From: Bacillus marinisedimentorum
Lineage (GTDB): Bacteria; Bacillota; Bacilli; Bacillales; Bacillaceae_O
Direction of reading: 5' to 3'
NCBI RefSeq assembly: GCF_001644195.2
Contig: NZ_LWBL02000026.1
Location: forward strand, 62,001 to 126,000
DNA: 64,000 bases
Of the stretch, positions 1-8,447 are shown one piece after another. Position 1 is the stretch's first letter. Every line of letters starts with the position of its first letter. The translations under genes and the position numbers were made by a program. The notes under the pieces are model-generated. The model was not told the DNA's origin. It was given only the letters and a program-made list of their open reading frames with translations, and ran no database searches.

Positions 1-1
1 G

Positions 2-604
2 GCGGCTAAGAAGAAAAAGCACGATTGGGTGGCGGTCGCTTTTATCGGGGAAGGTGCCGCCAACCAGGGTGCATTCCATGAGTCTGTCAATCTGGCGGCG
101 CTCTGGAAATTGCCGTTCATCATTGTCGTTGAAAATAACAAGTACGGCATCTCTGTTCCGCAAACGGCTTCAACGTCGGTGCCATCAAACCAATTGCGGG
201 CAAGTGCTTACGGAATCGAAGGCTTCCATGTGAAGGATAATGATCCGGTTGCGATGTACGAAGCATCTGAAGCTGCCGTCAAACGGGCCAGGAATGGCGA
301 AGGGCCTGCAATCATCGAGATTGAAACGGACCGTTATCTCGGCCATTTCCAGGGCGACCCGGAATTATACCGTGATGAAAATGAAGTGACGATGCTGCGG
401 AAGAATGACCCGATTCAGCGCCTGGCAAAAATCCTCACTGAGGAACATGGCATTTCGGAGGAAGAGATTTCCGCGATGGAAGCGAGGGCAAAACAGGAAG
501 TCGACGAGGCTTACGCGTTTGCGAGGGAAAGTGCATATCCGGCACCGGAAGCGGCACTGGAGGATGTGTTCGTGCGAAATACATTCAGGAAGGAGCTTGT
601 CTAA
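2..604 (+). CDS. 2-oxoacid dehydrogenase E1 component, alpha subunit (5' partial)
   Basis: The C-terminal 200 residues of a thiamin-diphosphate-dependent E1 alpha subunit of the acetoin/pyruvate/branched-chain dehydrogenase type. The frame is open to the window edge, so the GTG at 29 is internal and the true start lies upstream. The ThDP/Mg binding motif is visible as GEGAANQG followed about 27 residues later by ENNKYGIS. E1 decarboxylates the 2-oxo substrate and reductively acylates the E2 lipoyl group in the cytosol. Its stop codon directly abuts the ATG of the E1 beta gene, so the two are translationally coupled. The exact substrate (acetoin or pyruvate) cannot be fixed from this fragment. 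Confidence 0.88.
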   Translation, partial: AAKKKKHDWVAVAFIGEGAANQGAFHESVNLAALWKLPFIIVVENNKYGISVPQTASTSVPSNQLRASAYGIEGFHVKDNDPVAMYEASEAAVKRARNGEGPAIIEIETDRYLGHFQGDPELYRDENEVTMLRKNDPIQRLAKILTEEHGISEEEISAMEARAKQEVDEAYAFARESAYPAPEAALEDVFVRNTFRKELV

Positions 605-1624
605 ATGGAAGCGACGAAAAAGCGTGTACTGACAGGAAATAAAGCGATGGCAGAAGCCCTTAAGCTTGAAATGGAGCGAGACCCGAATGTATTCGTGCTC
701 GGTGAGGATGTTGCAAAATACGGCGGGATTTTCGGCGCGACCCAGGGCCTTCTTGATGAGTTCGGATCTGAACGGGTAATGGATACGCCGATTTCTGAAA
801 CCGCATTCATCGGTGCGGCGATTGGTGCGGCGGCAGAAGGAATGCGCCCGGTCGTCGAGTTGATGTTCGTCGACTTTTTCGGTGTCTGCATGGACCAGAT
901 TTACAATCATATGGCGAAAATCCCGTACATGTCAGGCGGGAACGTGAAGCTGCCGATGGTGCTCATGACCGCTGTTGGCGGGGGCTACAATGATGCGGCC
1001 CAGCACTCACAAACGCTCTATTCGACGTTTGCCCATTTGCCTGGCATGAAGGTTGTCGCCCCGTCCACCCCATATGATCTGAAAGGAATGATGGCATCGG
1101 CCATTATCGATGACAATCCGGTTGTGTTCATGTTCCACAAAACACTGCAGGGCCTCGGCTGGATGGACCAGCTCGACGCCTCTGTCGGACATGTGCCTGA
1201 AGAGCGCTACACTGTGCCGCTCGGCAAAGCAAAGGTCGTCAGGGAAGGAACTGACGTCACGATTGTCGGCATCCAGATGATGATGCACCATGCCGTGGCT
1301 GCTGCGGACAAGCTGGCCGAACAGGGCATCCAAGCGGAAGTGATCGATTTGCGTTCGCTCGTGCCGCTCGATAAAGATACCATCCTGGAATCCGTGAAAA
1401 AGACACACCGCCTCATCGTCGTTGATGAGGACTACCGTTCATACGGCATGACAGCTGAAATTGCAGCGCTTGTGGCGGAAGAAGCGCTGTACGAACTCGA
1501 AGCGCCGGTGAAGCGGCTTGCCATTCCGGATGTGCCGATTCCATACAGCCGCCCGCTCGAGCAATATGTTCTTCCGAATGCAGATAAAATTGTTGCCGAA
1601 GCAGTGAAACTCGTAAACGAATAA
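605..1624 (+). CDS. 2-oxoacid dehydrogenase E1 component, beta subunit
   Basis: 339 residues, the usual length for an AcoB/PdhB beta subunit. It begins at the ATG immediately after the E1 alpha stop. Family features include the N-terminal ALKLEMERDPNVFVLGEDVAKYGG stretch (shown in part: LGEDVAKYGG), the GGYNDAAQHSQ segment and the C-terminal transketolase-like domain ending RLAIPDVPIPYSRPLE. With E1 alpha it forms the heterotetrameric ThDP decarboxylase that feeds acyl groups to E2. The order alpha-beta-E2 matches both aco and pdh operons. No E3 (dihydrolipoamide dehydrogenase) follows E2, so the E3 gene is upstream of the window or elsewhere. Confidence 0.92.
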   Translation: MEATKKRVLTGNKAMAEALKLEMERDPNVFVLGEDVAKYGGIFGATQGLLDEFGSERVMDTPISETAFIGAAIGAAAEGMRPVVELMFVDFFGVCMDQIYNHMAKIPYMSGGNVKLPMVLMTAVGGGYNDAAQHSQTLYSTFAHLPGMKVVAPSTPYDLKGMMASAIIDDNPVVFMFHKTLQGLGWMDQLDASVGHVPEERYTVPLGKAKVVREGTDVTIVGIQMMMHHAVAAADKLAEQGIQAEVIDLRSLVPLDKDTILESVKKTHRLIVVDEDYRSYGMTAEIAALVAEEALYELEAPVKRLAIPDVPIPYSRPLEQYVLPNADKIVAEAVKLVNE

Positions 1625-1648
1625 CGAGCAACAGGTTAGGAGGCCGTC

Positions 1649-3073
1649 ATGTCAGTCGAAGTGAAATTGCCGAAAACATCCGAATCAGCAGATGAAAGCT
1701 TGATTGTGTTCTGGCACGTTGAAGAAGGGGATTCCGTTGCGGAAGGCGACACGCTTGTCGAAGTCCAGACGGAAAAAGCGGTGACCGAAATTGAAGCGCC
1801 TGCCGGCGGGCTGGTAAGCCGTATCCTGAAAAAGCGTGCTGATGTGGCAAAGGAAGGTGACGTCCTTGCGGTTATTTTAACGGAGGATGACCAGCAGGTT
1901 GAGGTTACCGGGAAAGGACGGGAGGAAAGTGGAAGGCCGGCGTCTCCGGCTGCGAGTACCAGTGAAGGACAGGAGGCGAGTGCGGGTCCAGGAAAACTTA
2001 AAGCATCGCCGCGGGTGAAAAAGCTGGCGCGGGACCTCGGAGTTGACCTGGCCGCCGTTATTCCGACAGGTCCTAATGGGAAGATCACCGCGGAAGATGT
2101 GGAGAAAGCTGCTTCTCCAGGGAACGGGGCAGCGGAAACGGAGCAAGGAATGACTGGGAATTCAACCTACGAGGACAAAACAGACAGGCCGGTGCGGGCG
2201 GCTCCGTCAGTCCGTCGTCTGTCCCGGGAACTTGGCGTTGATTTGAACAAGATACAGCCATCTGGGCCTGATAACCGGGCAACGCGCCAGGATGTTGAAC
2301 GGTATGTGGAGCAGCAGGGAACGAGGCAGGGAAGGAAGCCAGATACAATGCCGGAGCAGCCTGCAGATAAACAAGGAAGTCCATGGGGAAACGAACGGCA
2401 TAAACCGATGACGGGGATCCGTGAAGCGATCGCCAAGGCCATGGTCCATTCGAAACAGACGATTCCGCACGTCACCCATTTCGGTGAAGCGGACGTGACC
2501 CGCCTCGTGAATCACCGTGAGGAAATGAGGGGGAATGCGGAGGAACAGGGCATAAAGCTGACATACCTGGCCTATGCCGTAAAAGCACTCGTCTCGACCC
2601 TCAAAAAGTTCCCGGTGCTGAACGCGTCCGTGAATGAGGAGCAAAATAAAATCATTTACAAAGAGTACTATAATATCGGAATCGCCGTTAACACGGAGAG
2701 AGGACTGTTTGTTCCTGTTATCCATCATGCCGATCAAAAGGATTTGTTTGACCTTGCTGCAGAGATCAGCAAGCTTGCTGATAAAGCGAGAAGCGGCAAG
2801 CTGACTGCAGCAGAAATGGAAGGCGGCACCTGCTCCATTTCTAATATAGGTTCGGCCAAAGGGGGATGGTTCACCCCGGTGATCAACCACCCGGAAGCGG
2901 CAATCCTCGGAATCGGGACGATAGAGAAAAAGCCGGTTGTCAGAGAGGACCGGATTGAAATTGCACCTGTTATGTCACTGTCGCTGAGTTATGACCACCG
3001 GATCATTGACGGAGTTGCGGCGCAGGAGGCATTGAATGAGTTGAAAGCGAGTTTGGGAAGATTCGACGGGTGA
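1649..3073 (+). CDS. dihydrolipoamide acyltransferase E2 with two E3/E1-binding domains
   Basis: 474 residues. ATG at 1649 with GGAGG at about 1639. Domains in order: one N-terminal lipoyl domain (lipoylated Lys43 in VQTEKAVTE), a linker rich in Gly, Ser and Glu, a first peripheral-subunit-binding domain (about 119-154, ASPRVKKLARDLGVDL), a second one (about 183-219, AAPSVRRLSRELGVDL), then the catalytic acyltransferase domain ending with SYDHRIIDG, the CoA-acyltransferase HxxxDG active site. The enzyme forms the core of the complex and transfers the acyl group to CoA. Most Gram-positive E2s have only one subunit-binding domain, so the tandem pair is unusual. The stop codon overlaps a REP-like unit. 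Confidence 0.9.
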   Translation: MSVEVKLPKTSESADESLIVFWHVEEGDSVAEGDTLVEVQTEKAVTEIEAPAGGLVSRILKKRADVAKEGDVLAVILTEDDQQVEVTGKGREESGRPASPAASTSEGQEASAGPGKLKASPRVKKLARDLGVDLAAVIPTGPNGKITAEDVEKAASPGNGAAETEQGMTGNSTYEDKTDRPVRAAPSVRRLSRELGVDLNKIQPSGPDNRATRQDVERYVEQQGTRQGRKPDTMPEQPADKQGSPWGNERHKPMTGIREAIAKAMVHSKQTIPHVTHFGEADVTRLVNHREEMRGNAEEQGIKLTYLAYAVKALVSTLKKFPVLNASVNEEQNKIIYKEYYNIGIAVNTERGLFVPVIHHADQKDLFDLAAEISKLADKARSGKLTAAEMEGGTCSISNIGSAKGGWFTPVINHPEAAILGIGTIEKKPVVREDRIEIAPVMSLSLSYDHRIIDGVAAQEALNELKASLGRFDG

Positions 3074-3178
3074 CAGGCACTTGTCGAAAAATGTTTGTTA
3101 TACAAAACCGGCCCACCCTTAAAATCTGGATGGACCGGTTTTGCTTTTCCTTTCGACAGGTGCCAGGCACCTGTCGAA
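3066..3178. repeat. REP-like doublet (motif A) around the E2 terminator
   Basis: Two copies of the dispersed motif. The first, GTGACAGGCACTTGTCGA, starts at 3070 and overlaps the E2 stop codon. The second, 3152-3178, is a palindrome with 13-bp perfect arms (TTCGACAGGTGCC and its complement) around a single central A. They flank the intrinsic terminator at 3104-3148 and lie 22 bp from the end of xylR. The same motif recurs at 44.1, 48.6, 57.4, 58.9, 62.7 and 63.9 kb. Confidence 0.75.
3104..3148 (+). terminator. rho-independent terminator after E2 (possibly bidirectional)
   Basis: AAAACCGG...CCGGTTTT stem with one or two internal mismatches, followed by GCTTTTCC. It lies between converging genes E2 (+) and xylR (-), and the A-run upstream gives a T-run on the minus strand, so it can serve both. 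Confidence 0.75.
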
Positions 3179-3200
3179 TTTCTATAGAATTCCTAGTACA

Positions 3201-4385
3201 CTACACCACTGCAGAGTTTTCTTTGATTCGATTCAGGAATTGTTCTGTGGCGAATGCGCTCATGCCCAGGGCAGCGGAATAGATGGAGAGCTCGGAAAAG
3301 TTTATTTCCAGGTTGTCCTGGTGATATTTCAATGTGTGGGTTTCCACTGATTTATGAATTGGCTCTTTTATCCACTTTGCTGCCATCGCCAACCGATTTC
3401 CGACGATGATTTGGTCAGGATTGAACGTGTTGATCAAGTTATTGATTCCGTAGCCGAGATTCCTGCCAATGTCAGTGAAAAGGGAGGTCACCTTTTCATC
3501 ACCTTGATCGGCAAGGCTTATCAATGACTCAAGCGTAAGTCCGCTATCGGATTTCAGGTTCAGCGATTGGGCTTCCTTTAGTAAAGTGTTTTCTGAAGCA
3601 TACGTTTCCCAGCAGCCTTTGCTGCCGCAGCTGCATGGTTTTCCATCCCTTTCAATGATCATATGGCCGCTTTCACCTGAGAAGCCGTTTCTTCCCCGAT
3701 ATAGCTCTCCGTTCAGAACTAAACCGACACCAATTCCTATACCTGCAGAAATATATACTAAATTATTGAATTTGCGGCCGGCACCAAACTTTTTTTCTCC
3801 GTATGCGCCTGCATTCGCTTCATTATCCATTGTAACCGGGAGTCCGTATGCCTCTTCAATGTCATGCTTCAATTCAAAGTTTCCCCACTTGATATGGGGG
3901 ACCATCAAGATTTTTCCGTTTTTGTCGACGATACCAGGCACGCCAATTCCGATTCCGACCACTCCATAGGGGCTGACAGGTGTTTCTGCAATCAGCTCCT
4001 GGATGATCCCTTTTAAGTGGTTGAGCAAATCTCCATAATTTTTAAATTGAAAAGAAGTTTGTTTTTCGGTGACCAGGCTCCCGCTCAAGTCGGTCAGTGT
4101 ACCGAGGATGTAATTGACGCCGAGGTCGATGCCGATTGAGTAGCCGGCTGTCTTATTGAATAACAGCATCACAGGTCTCCTGCCGCCTTTTGATTTCCCG
4201 ATCCCTGATTCATAAATAAGCTGCTCTTCAATCAAATCGCTGACAAGGGAAGAAACTGTGCCTTTATTCAATCCGCTCTTTTGGGAAATTTCCGCTCTTG
4301 AAAGGGGACCGTATTTTTTTACCATCTCCAGCACGATGCCTTTATTCAATCGTTTAACGAATTGTTGGTTTCCGGTTTCTATCAT
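3201..4385 (-). CDS. xylR: XylR, ROK-family xylose-responsive repressor
   Basis: 394 residues. An N-terminal winged helix-turn-helix (about residues 10-65, containing SRAEISQKSGLNKGTVSSLV) is followed by a ROK/sugar-kinase-like effector domain with the IGIDLGVNYILGTLTDL nucleotide-fold start and the ROK zinc motif CSCGSKGCWE. It is transcribed divergently from xylF, and a perfect 11-bp inverted repeat TTAGTTT-type operator lies between them at 4436-4468. In Bacillus, XylR releases xyl operators when xylose binds. Start is the ATG at 4385 with AAGGGCGG 7 bases upstream. An imperfect inverted repeat at 4398-4422, near its own start, may give autoregulation. Confidence 0.92.
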   Translation of the reverse strand: MIETGNQQFVKRLNKGIVLEMVKKYGPLSRAEISQKSGLNKGTVSSLVSDLIEEQLIYESGIGKSKGGRRPVMLLFNKTAGYSIGIDLGVNYILGTLTDLSGSLVTEKQTSFQFKNYGDLLNHLKGIIQELIAETPVSPYGVVGIGIGVPGIVDKNGKILMVPHIKWGNFELKHDIEEAYGLPVTMDNEANAGAYGEKKFGAGRKFNNLVYISAGIGIGVGLVLNGELYRGRNGFSGESGHMIIERDGKPCSCGSKGCWETYASENTLLKEAQSLNLKSDSGLTLESLISLADQGDEKVTSLFTDIGRNLGYGINNLINTFNPDQIIVGNRLAMAAKWIKEPIHKSVETHTLKYHQDNLEINFSELSIYSAALGMSAFATEQFLNRIKENSAVV

Positions 4386-4397
4386 TTTTTCGCCGCC

Positions 4398-4422
4398 CTT
4401 ACTAAAATGTTTAACTAATAAG
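4398..4422. promoter_or_regulatory. possible second XylR site (imperfect inverted repeat)
   Basis: The sequence between xylR and the main operator begins CTTACTA and ends TAATAAG, giving partly matching arms, and contains TTAGTTAAAC on the minus strand, close to a XylR half-site. It lies 13 bases upstream of the xylR start, a suitable place for autoregulation. Only the outer arms match, so this is tentative. Confidence 0.35.
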
Positions 4423-4435
4423 ATAATTCTATTAT

Positions 4436-4468
4436 AAACTTAGTTTATCCAATAGACAAACTAAGTTT
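4436..4468. promoter_or_regulatory. XylR operator upstream of xylF
   Basis: A perfect 11-bp inverted repeat, AAACTTAGTTT and AAACTAAGTTT, with an 11-bp spacer. It closely matches the known B. subtilis xyl operator core TTAGTTTGTT...AACAAACTAA. It is located in the xylR-xylF divergent promoter region, about 50 bases before the xylF start. Confidence 0.85.
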
Positions 4469-4487
4469 CTGGTGATATACTCGTTTG

Positions 4488-4501
4488 TGAAAACGCTTAA
4501 A
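4488..4501 (+). promoter_or_regulatory. cre (CcpA) box upstream of xylF
   Basis: TGAAAACGCTTAAA matches the consensus TGWAANCGNTNWCA at 13 of 14 positions. It lies between the XylR operator and the xylF ribosome binding site, so glucose repression through CcpA is expected in addition to XylR control. Confidence 0.7.
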
Positions 4502-4520
4502 AATTCAAGGGGGGACCTAA

Positions 4521-5624
4521 ATGAAACGTATGCCTAAGTCTTTACTGATGCTATTAGTGAGTGTTGGATTGTTGTTTGCCATGACGGCCTGCGGGCAGGA
4601 TACTGCAACGAATAATGGAAATTCCGGCGGTGATGGAGAAGGAGGCGGAGATGAGCAGGTTAAGATTGGTCTTGCCGTTTCTGACTTGACTTTGGAAAGG
4701 TGGCAGCATGACCGGGATATCTTTGTTGAAAAAGCAGAGGAGCTCGGTGCCGAAGTATTGGTTCAGTCTGCCAACGGTGACGATTCCAAGCAGATGGCAC
4801 AGGTTCAAAACATGCTGTCTCAGGGAGTGGATGCGCTTGTCATCATTGCGAACAACTCTGATGCTCTATCCACAGTCGTTGACCAGGCCAATAAAGAAGG
4901 TGTGCCTGTTCTTGCTTATGACCGGCTGATTAACAACTCAGACGTATCGGCATATATATCATTTGATAATGTCCGCGTGGGTGAAATGCAGGCCGAGTAC
5001 ATAGTGGAGAAAGTGCCTGAAGGAAATTACTTCATGATGGGCGGATCCCCTACTGATAACAACGCGAAAATGTTCCGGGAAGGCCAGATGAATATTGTCC
5101 AGCCATTAGTTGACAGCGGAAAGATCAACATTGTGGGTGACCAGTGGGCAAAAGGCTGGCAAGCTTCCGAAGCCCTTAAAATCATGGAAAATGCTCTTAC
5201 TGCCAATAACAATGAAATCGATGCGGTAGTCGCTTCAAATGACAGCACTGCCGGCGGTGCCATCCAGGCATTATCGGCCCAGGGAATGGCCGGGGAAGTC
5301 GCCATTTCCGGACAGGATGCTGACCTTGCAGCTGTCCAGCGAATTGTCGAAGGCACTCAATCCATGACAGTGTACAAGCCGATCAAGAATCTCGCTACCA
5401 AAGCAGCTGAAGTTGCAGTGCAGCTTGCTAAAGGGGAAGAGGCAAGTGCAGATGATACGGTTAATAACGGCAAAATCGATGTTCCGTTCATCAAATTGGA
5501 TCCGGTTATGGTAGATAAAGAGAATGTAGTCGATACCGTTATTGCTGACGGGTTCCATTCCTATGATGAGGTATATAAGAACGTACCTGAAGATGAGCGC
5601 CCTCCACGTCCGGAAGGCGAATAA
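4521..5624 (+). CDS. xylF: D-xylose ABC transporter, substrate-binding lipoprotein
   Basis: 367 residues. A lipoprotein signal peptide with lipobox MTAC (Cys about residue 25) is followed by a Gly/Asn/Glu linker and a periplasmic-binding-protein type 1 fold (VKIGLAVSDLTLERWQHDRD, VVASNDSTAGGAIQAL, AISGQDAD), typical of XylF. It captures xylose outside the membrane for XylGH. First gene of the xylFGH-xylAB run, with AAGGGGGG ahead of the ATG. The C-terminal tail is acidic and proline-rich (DERPPRPEGE). Expression is controlled by the XylR operator and cre box just upstream. Confidence 0.92.
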   Translation: MKRMPKSLLMLLVSVGLLFAMTACGQDTATNNGNSGGDGEGGGDEQVKIGLAVSDLTLERWQHDRDIFVEKAEELGAEVLVQSANGDDSKQMAQVQNMLSQGVDALVIIANNSDALSTVVDQANKEGVPVLAYDRLINNSDVSAYISFDNVRVGEMQAEYIVEKVPEGNYFMMGGSPTDNNAKMFREGQMNIVQPLVDSGKINIVGDQWAKGWQASEALKIMENALTANNNEIDAVVASNDSTAGGAIQALSAQGMAGEVAISGQDADLAAVQRIVEGTQSMTVYKPIKNLATKAAEVAVQLAKGEEASADDTVNNGKIDVPFIKLDPVMVDKENVVDTVIADGFHSYDEVYKNVPEDERPPRPEGE

Positions 5625-5630
5625 TAATTT

Positions 5631-5664
5631 TGAAAAAGAGGGGGATTCCATTCCCCTTTTCTTT
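5631..5664 (+). terminator. intercistronic hairpin after xylF
   Basis: AAAAGAGGGGGATTCC followed by a complementary TTCCCCTTTTCTTT arm. The stem with a T-rich exit between a binding-protein gene and its ATPase gene usually acts as a partial terminator or RNA stabiliser, giving more binding protein than membrane components. Confidence 0.6.
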
Positions 5665-5683
5665 GTATCGGAGGTGAGGCTTC

Positions 5684-7219
5684 ATGACGGAAATTTTACA
5701 AATGAAAGGGATTACAAAAAGGTTCCCTGGTGTAAAGGCCCTTGATAATGTCACCTTCACTGTTGAAAAGGGGGAAATCCATGCCCTTTGCGGTGAAAAC
5801 GGAGCGGGCAAGTCGACATTGATGAAAGTTCTGAGTGGTGTTTATCCGAACGGCACATATGAAGGTGAAATTTTCGTAAAAGGCGAAAAAGTGGCGTTCG
5901 ATTCCATCAAGGACTCACAAACAGCGGGCATTTCCATCATCTATCAGGAGTTGGCCCTGATTGAGGAAATGAGTGTTGCTGAAAATATGTATCTCGGACA
6001 TGATCTGATGAGGAAAAAAATTGTGGATTGGAACGCAGTATATATGGGTGCGCAAAGAACCCTGGATTATATAGGGCTCGATATCGATCCGCAAGTGAAA
6101 GTGGGGAAGCTCACAGTCGGCCAGCAGCAGCTGGTTGAAATCGCCAAGGCGTTGACGAAAGAAACAGAAATCTTAATCCTGGACGAACCGACAGCCGCTT
6201 TGACAGAGAGCGATGTCGAGAAACTGAAAAGCATATTAGCAGATTTGAAATCCAAAGGGGTTACATGCATCTACATATCCCATAAGCTTAGTGAAGTCAT
6301 GTCATTGGCTGACAAGGTCACTGTGCTGCGGGACGGCCAAACTGTAGGTACCGATCCAATCAGCGAACTGACAGAAGACAAAATCATCACCAAGATGGTC
6401 GGCAGGGAGTTGACGGAGTTATTTCCTTATGAAGAACGCCAGATTGGTGATGTTGTAATGGAAGTCATAAAGTATTCAGTGGCTGACGCCCGGCATAACC
6501 CGGTGATCAAGGATGTCAATTTCAGCTTGCATAAAGGGGAAATCCTCGGGATTTCAGGTTTGATGGGTTCGGGACGGACCGAGTTATTTACCAGCCTTTT
6601 TGGCGGCTATCCGGGTAAAAGCTGCGGAACAGTAAAGATAGAAGGAAAGCCGGCAAATATCCATCATCCGGCTGATGCCATCAAAGCAGGACTGGCTTAT
6701 GTCTCCGAAGACCGCAAACGGTACGGGCTTGTTCTTGGCATGGATATTCAGAAGAACACCACACTGGCAGCCTTAAACAGCATCATGAACATGAAGTTGA
6801 TTGACGCTGACCTTGAAGTTCAAAAAGCGGCGGAGATTACAAATAAAATGAAGTTAAAAGCACCGAGCCTTGAAGCGAAAGTCGGCCAGCTTAGCGGTGG
6901 AAACCAGCAAAAGGTCGTACTGAGCAAGTGGCTGCTTGCCAATCCGAAGATTTTGATCCTAGATGAACCGACAAGAGGAATTGATGTAGGTGCAAAATAC
7001 GAGATTTATAAGATCATTAATGAACTTGCCCGTGAAGGGGTGGGGGTAGTCTTGATTTCTTCTGAATTGCCGGAAGTAATGGGAATGTCTGACCGTATCC
7101 TGGTGATGAGTGAAGGAGAAATGACGGGTGAATTTGTAAGGAGTGAGGCTACACAAGAAAAAATTATGGAACGTGCTACAGGAGGGACGAAACATGAACA
7201 GTCAGGTACCACCATCTGA
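5684..7219 (+). CDS. xylG: D-xylose ABC transporter, duplicated ATP-binding protein
   Basis: 511 residues with two fused ABC domains, as in the XylG/RbsA/MglA sugar family. Domain 1 has Walker A GENGAGKST, a signature-like LTVGQQQLVEIAKAL and Walker B LILDEPTAAL. Domain 2 keeps the signature LSGGNQQKVVLSKWLL and Walker B LILDEPTRGIDVG, while its P-loop is degenerate (SGLMGSGRTEL), which is usual for this family. It energises xylose import at the cytoplasmic face with XylH. GGAGGTGAGG precedes the ATG. The 3' end overlaps the start of xylH by 26 bases. Confidence 0.93.
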   Translation: MTEILQMKGITKRFPGVKALDNVTFTVEKGEIHALCGENGAGKSTLMKVLSGVYPNGTYEGEIFVKGEKVAFDSIKDSQTAGISIIYQELALIEEMSVAENMYLGHDLMRKKIVDWNAVYMGAQRTLDYIGLDIDPQVKVGKLTVGQQQLVEIAKALTKETEILILDEPTAALTESDVEKLKSILADLKSKGVTCIYISHKLSEVMSLADKVTVLRDGQTVGTDPISELTEDKIITKMVGRELTELFPYEERQIGDVVMEVIKYSVADARHNPVIKDVNFSLHKGEILGISGLMGSGRTELFTSLFGGYPGKSCGTVKIEGKPANIHHPADAIKAGLAYVSEDRKRYGLVLGMDIQKNTTLAALNSIMNMKLIDADLEVQKAAEITNKMKLKAPSLEAKVGQLSGGNQQKVVLSKWLLANPKILILDEPTRGIDVGAKYEIYKIINELAREGVGVVLISSELPEVMGMSDRILVMSEGEMTGEFVRSEATQEKIMERATGGTKHEQSGTTI

Positions 7220-8375
7220 AAATACAGCCGGAAGGCCGCCAGGATTCAAAAACTTGAAAATGAAATTCGATCTTCAGGCATACACGCTTGTCATTGCTCT
7301 GGTATTGATCGCGCTTATTTTCGGATTTTTCACTGGCGGTGAATTTTTATCATCAAGGAATCTATCAAACTTATTTACGCAAATGTCGGTTATTTCTGTG
7401 CTTGCTATCGGCATGACACTTGTCATTGTTTCAGGGCATATTGATTTATCAGTCGGATCTCTTGTCGGGCTGACGGGCGGTATCGCTGCGATTCTGCAAG
7501 TATGGTATGACTGGAACACAATCGGTGTTCTGCTTGCTGCCATTGTGGTCGGCGGCATTGCCGGGCTCTGGCAGGGTTGGTGGGTCGCATACCGTGCGGT
7601 GCCCGCTTTCATCGTCACGTTGGGCGGAATGCTCATATTCAGGGGGATTCTCGTCGGAATCAGCCAGGGAAAGACGATCGCACCCCTGGGCGACAGTTTC
7701 AAGCTGATCGGAAACAGTTATTTGCCGTACGTTATCGGTTACATTTTAGCAGCAGTAAGCGTTGTTTTTCTGTTTGTGTGGACGGCCAAAAACCGGCGGA
7801 AAAGAAAAAGCATGGGGCTGACTGTGCAGCCGGCCTTTATGGCTTTCGGAAAAGCGGCGGTATACTCCATTTTCATTCTTGGCCTTGTATACATGCTGAA
7901 TCGGTATTTCGGTGTTCCGATCCCGCTGTTAATCGTATTTGTTTTGGCGGCAATCTTCATTTTCATTTCCGTTAAAACGGCATTCGGGAGATATATATAC
8001 GCAATTGGCGGAAATGTGGAAGCGGCTGCATTATCCGGCATCAATATTAAAAAGAATACGCTGTATGTATTTGTCATGATGGGAGCACTGGCGGGTGTTG
8101 CTGGAATCATTTTAACAAGCAGGCTGAATGCGGCGACAGTCGGCGCCGGTGAAATGTATGAGTTGGATGCAATCGCTGCCTGTGTAATCGGGGGTACCAG
8201 CTTGATGGGCGGTAAAGGGAATATCGTCGGAGCAATTATCGGCGCGTTGATCATGGCGAGCATCGATAACGGCATGAGCATGATGAACATCGAAACATTT
8301 TGGCAGTTCATCGTAAAAGGGCTCATTCTGATCATTGCGGTCTGGATTGACATTTCAAGCAAGAAGACAGCGTAA
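7194..8375 (+). CDS. xylH: D-xylose ABC transporter, permease
   Basis: 393 residues. Chosen start is the ATG at 7194, which has GGAGGGACG just upstream; a longer in-frame version starting at 7143 would lie inside xylG. Multiple hydrophobic helices and the BPD_transp_2 family segment GMTLVIVSGHIDLSVGS identify a RbsC/XylH-type inner permease. A conserved C-terminal motif GGTSLMGGKGNIVGAIIGAL is also present. It forms the membrane channel with XylG and XylF. It overlaps xylG, so translation is coupled. Confidence 0.92.
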   Translation: MNSQVPPSENTAGRPPGFKNLKMKFDLQAYTLVIALVLIALIFGFFTGGEFLSSRNLSNLFTQMSVISVLAIGMTLVIVSGHIDLSVGSLVGLTGGIAAILQVWYDWNTIGVLLAAIVVGGIAGLWQGWWVAYRAVPAFIVTLGGMLIFRGILVGISQGKTIAPLGDSFKLIGNSYLPYVIGYILAAVSVVFLFVWTAKNRRKRKSMGLTVQPAFMAFGKAAVYSIFILGLVYMLNRYFGVPIPLLIVFVLAAIFIFISVKTAFGRYIYAIGGNVEAAALSGINIKKNTLYVFVMMGALAGVAGIILTSRLNAATVGAGEMYELDAIAACVIGGTSLMGGKGNIVGAIIGALIMASIDNGMSMMNIETFWQFIVKGLILIIAVWIDISSKKTA

Positions 8376-8447
8376 TGGCGGATAAAAAAATAGAGAGTGC
8401 AAGATTAATAGATTCTACTTTTCCGAACATAAGAAGGAGGAAGCACA

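Noticed and set aside
29-604. Reading the first gene from the GTG at 29
   Set aside because: The frame is open from base 2 and residues upstream match the E1 alpha family, so this is an internal codon of a gene truncated by the window.
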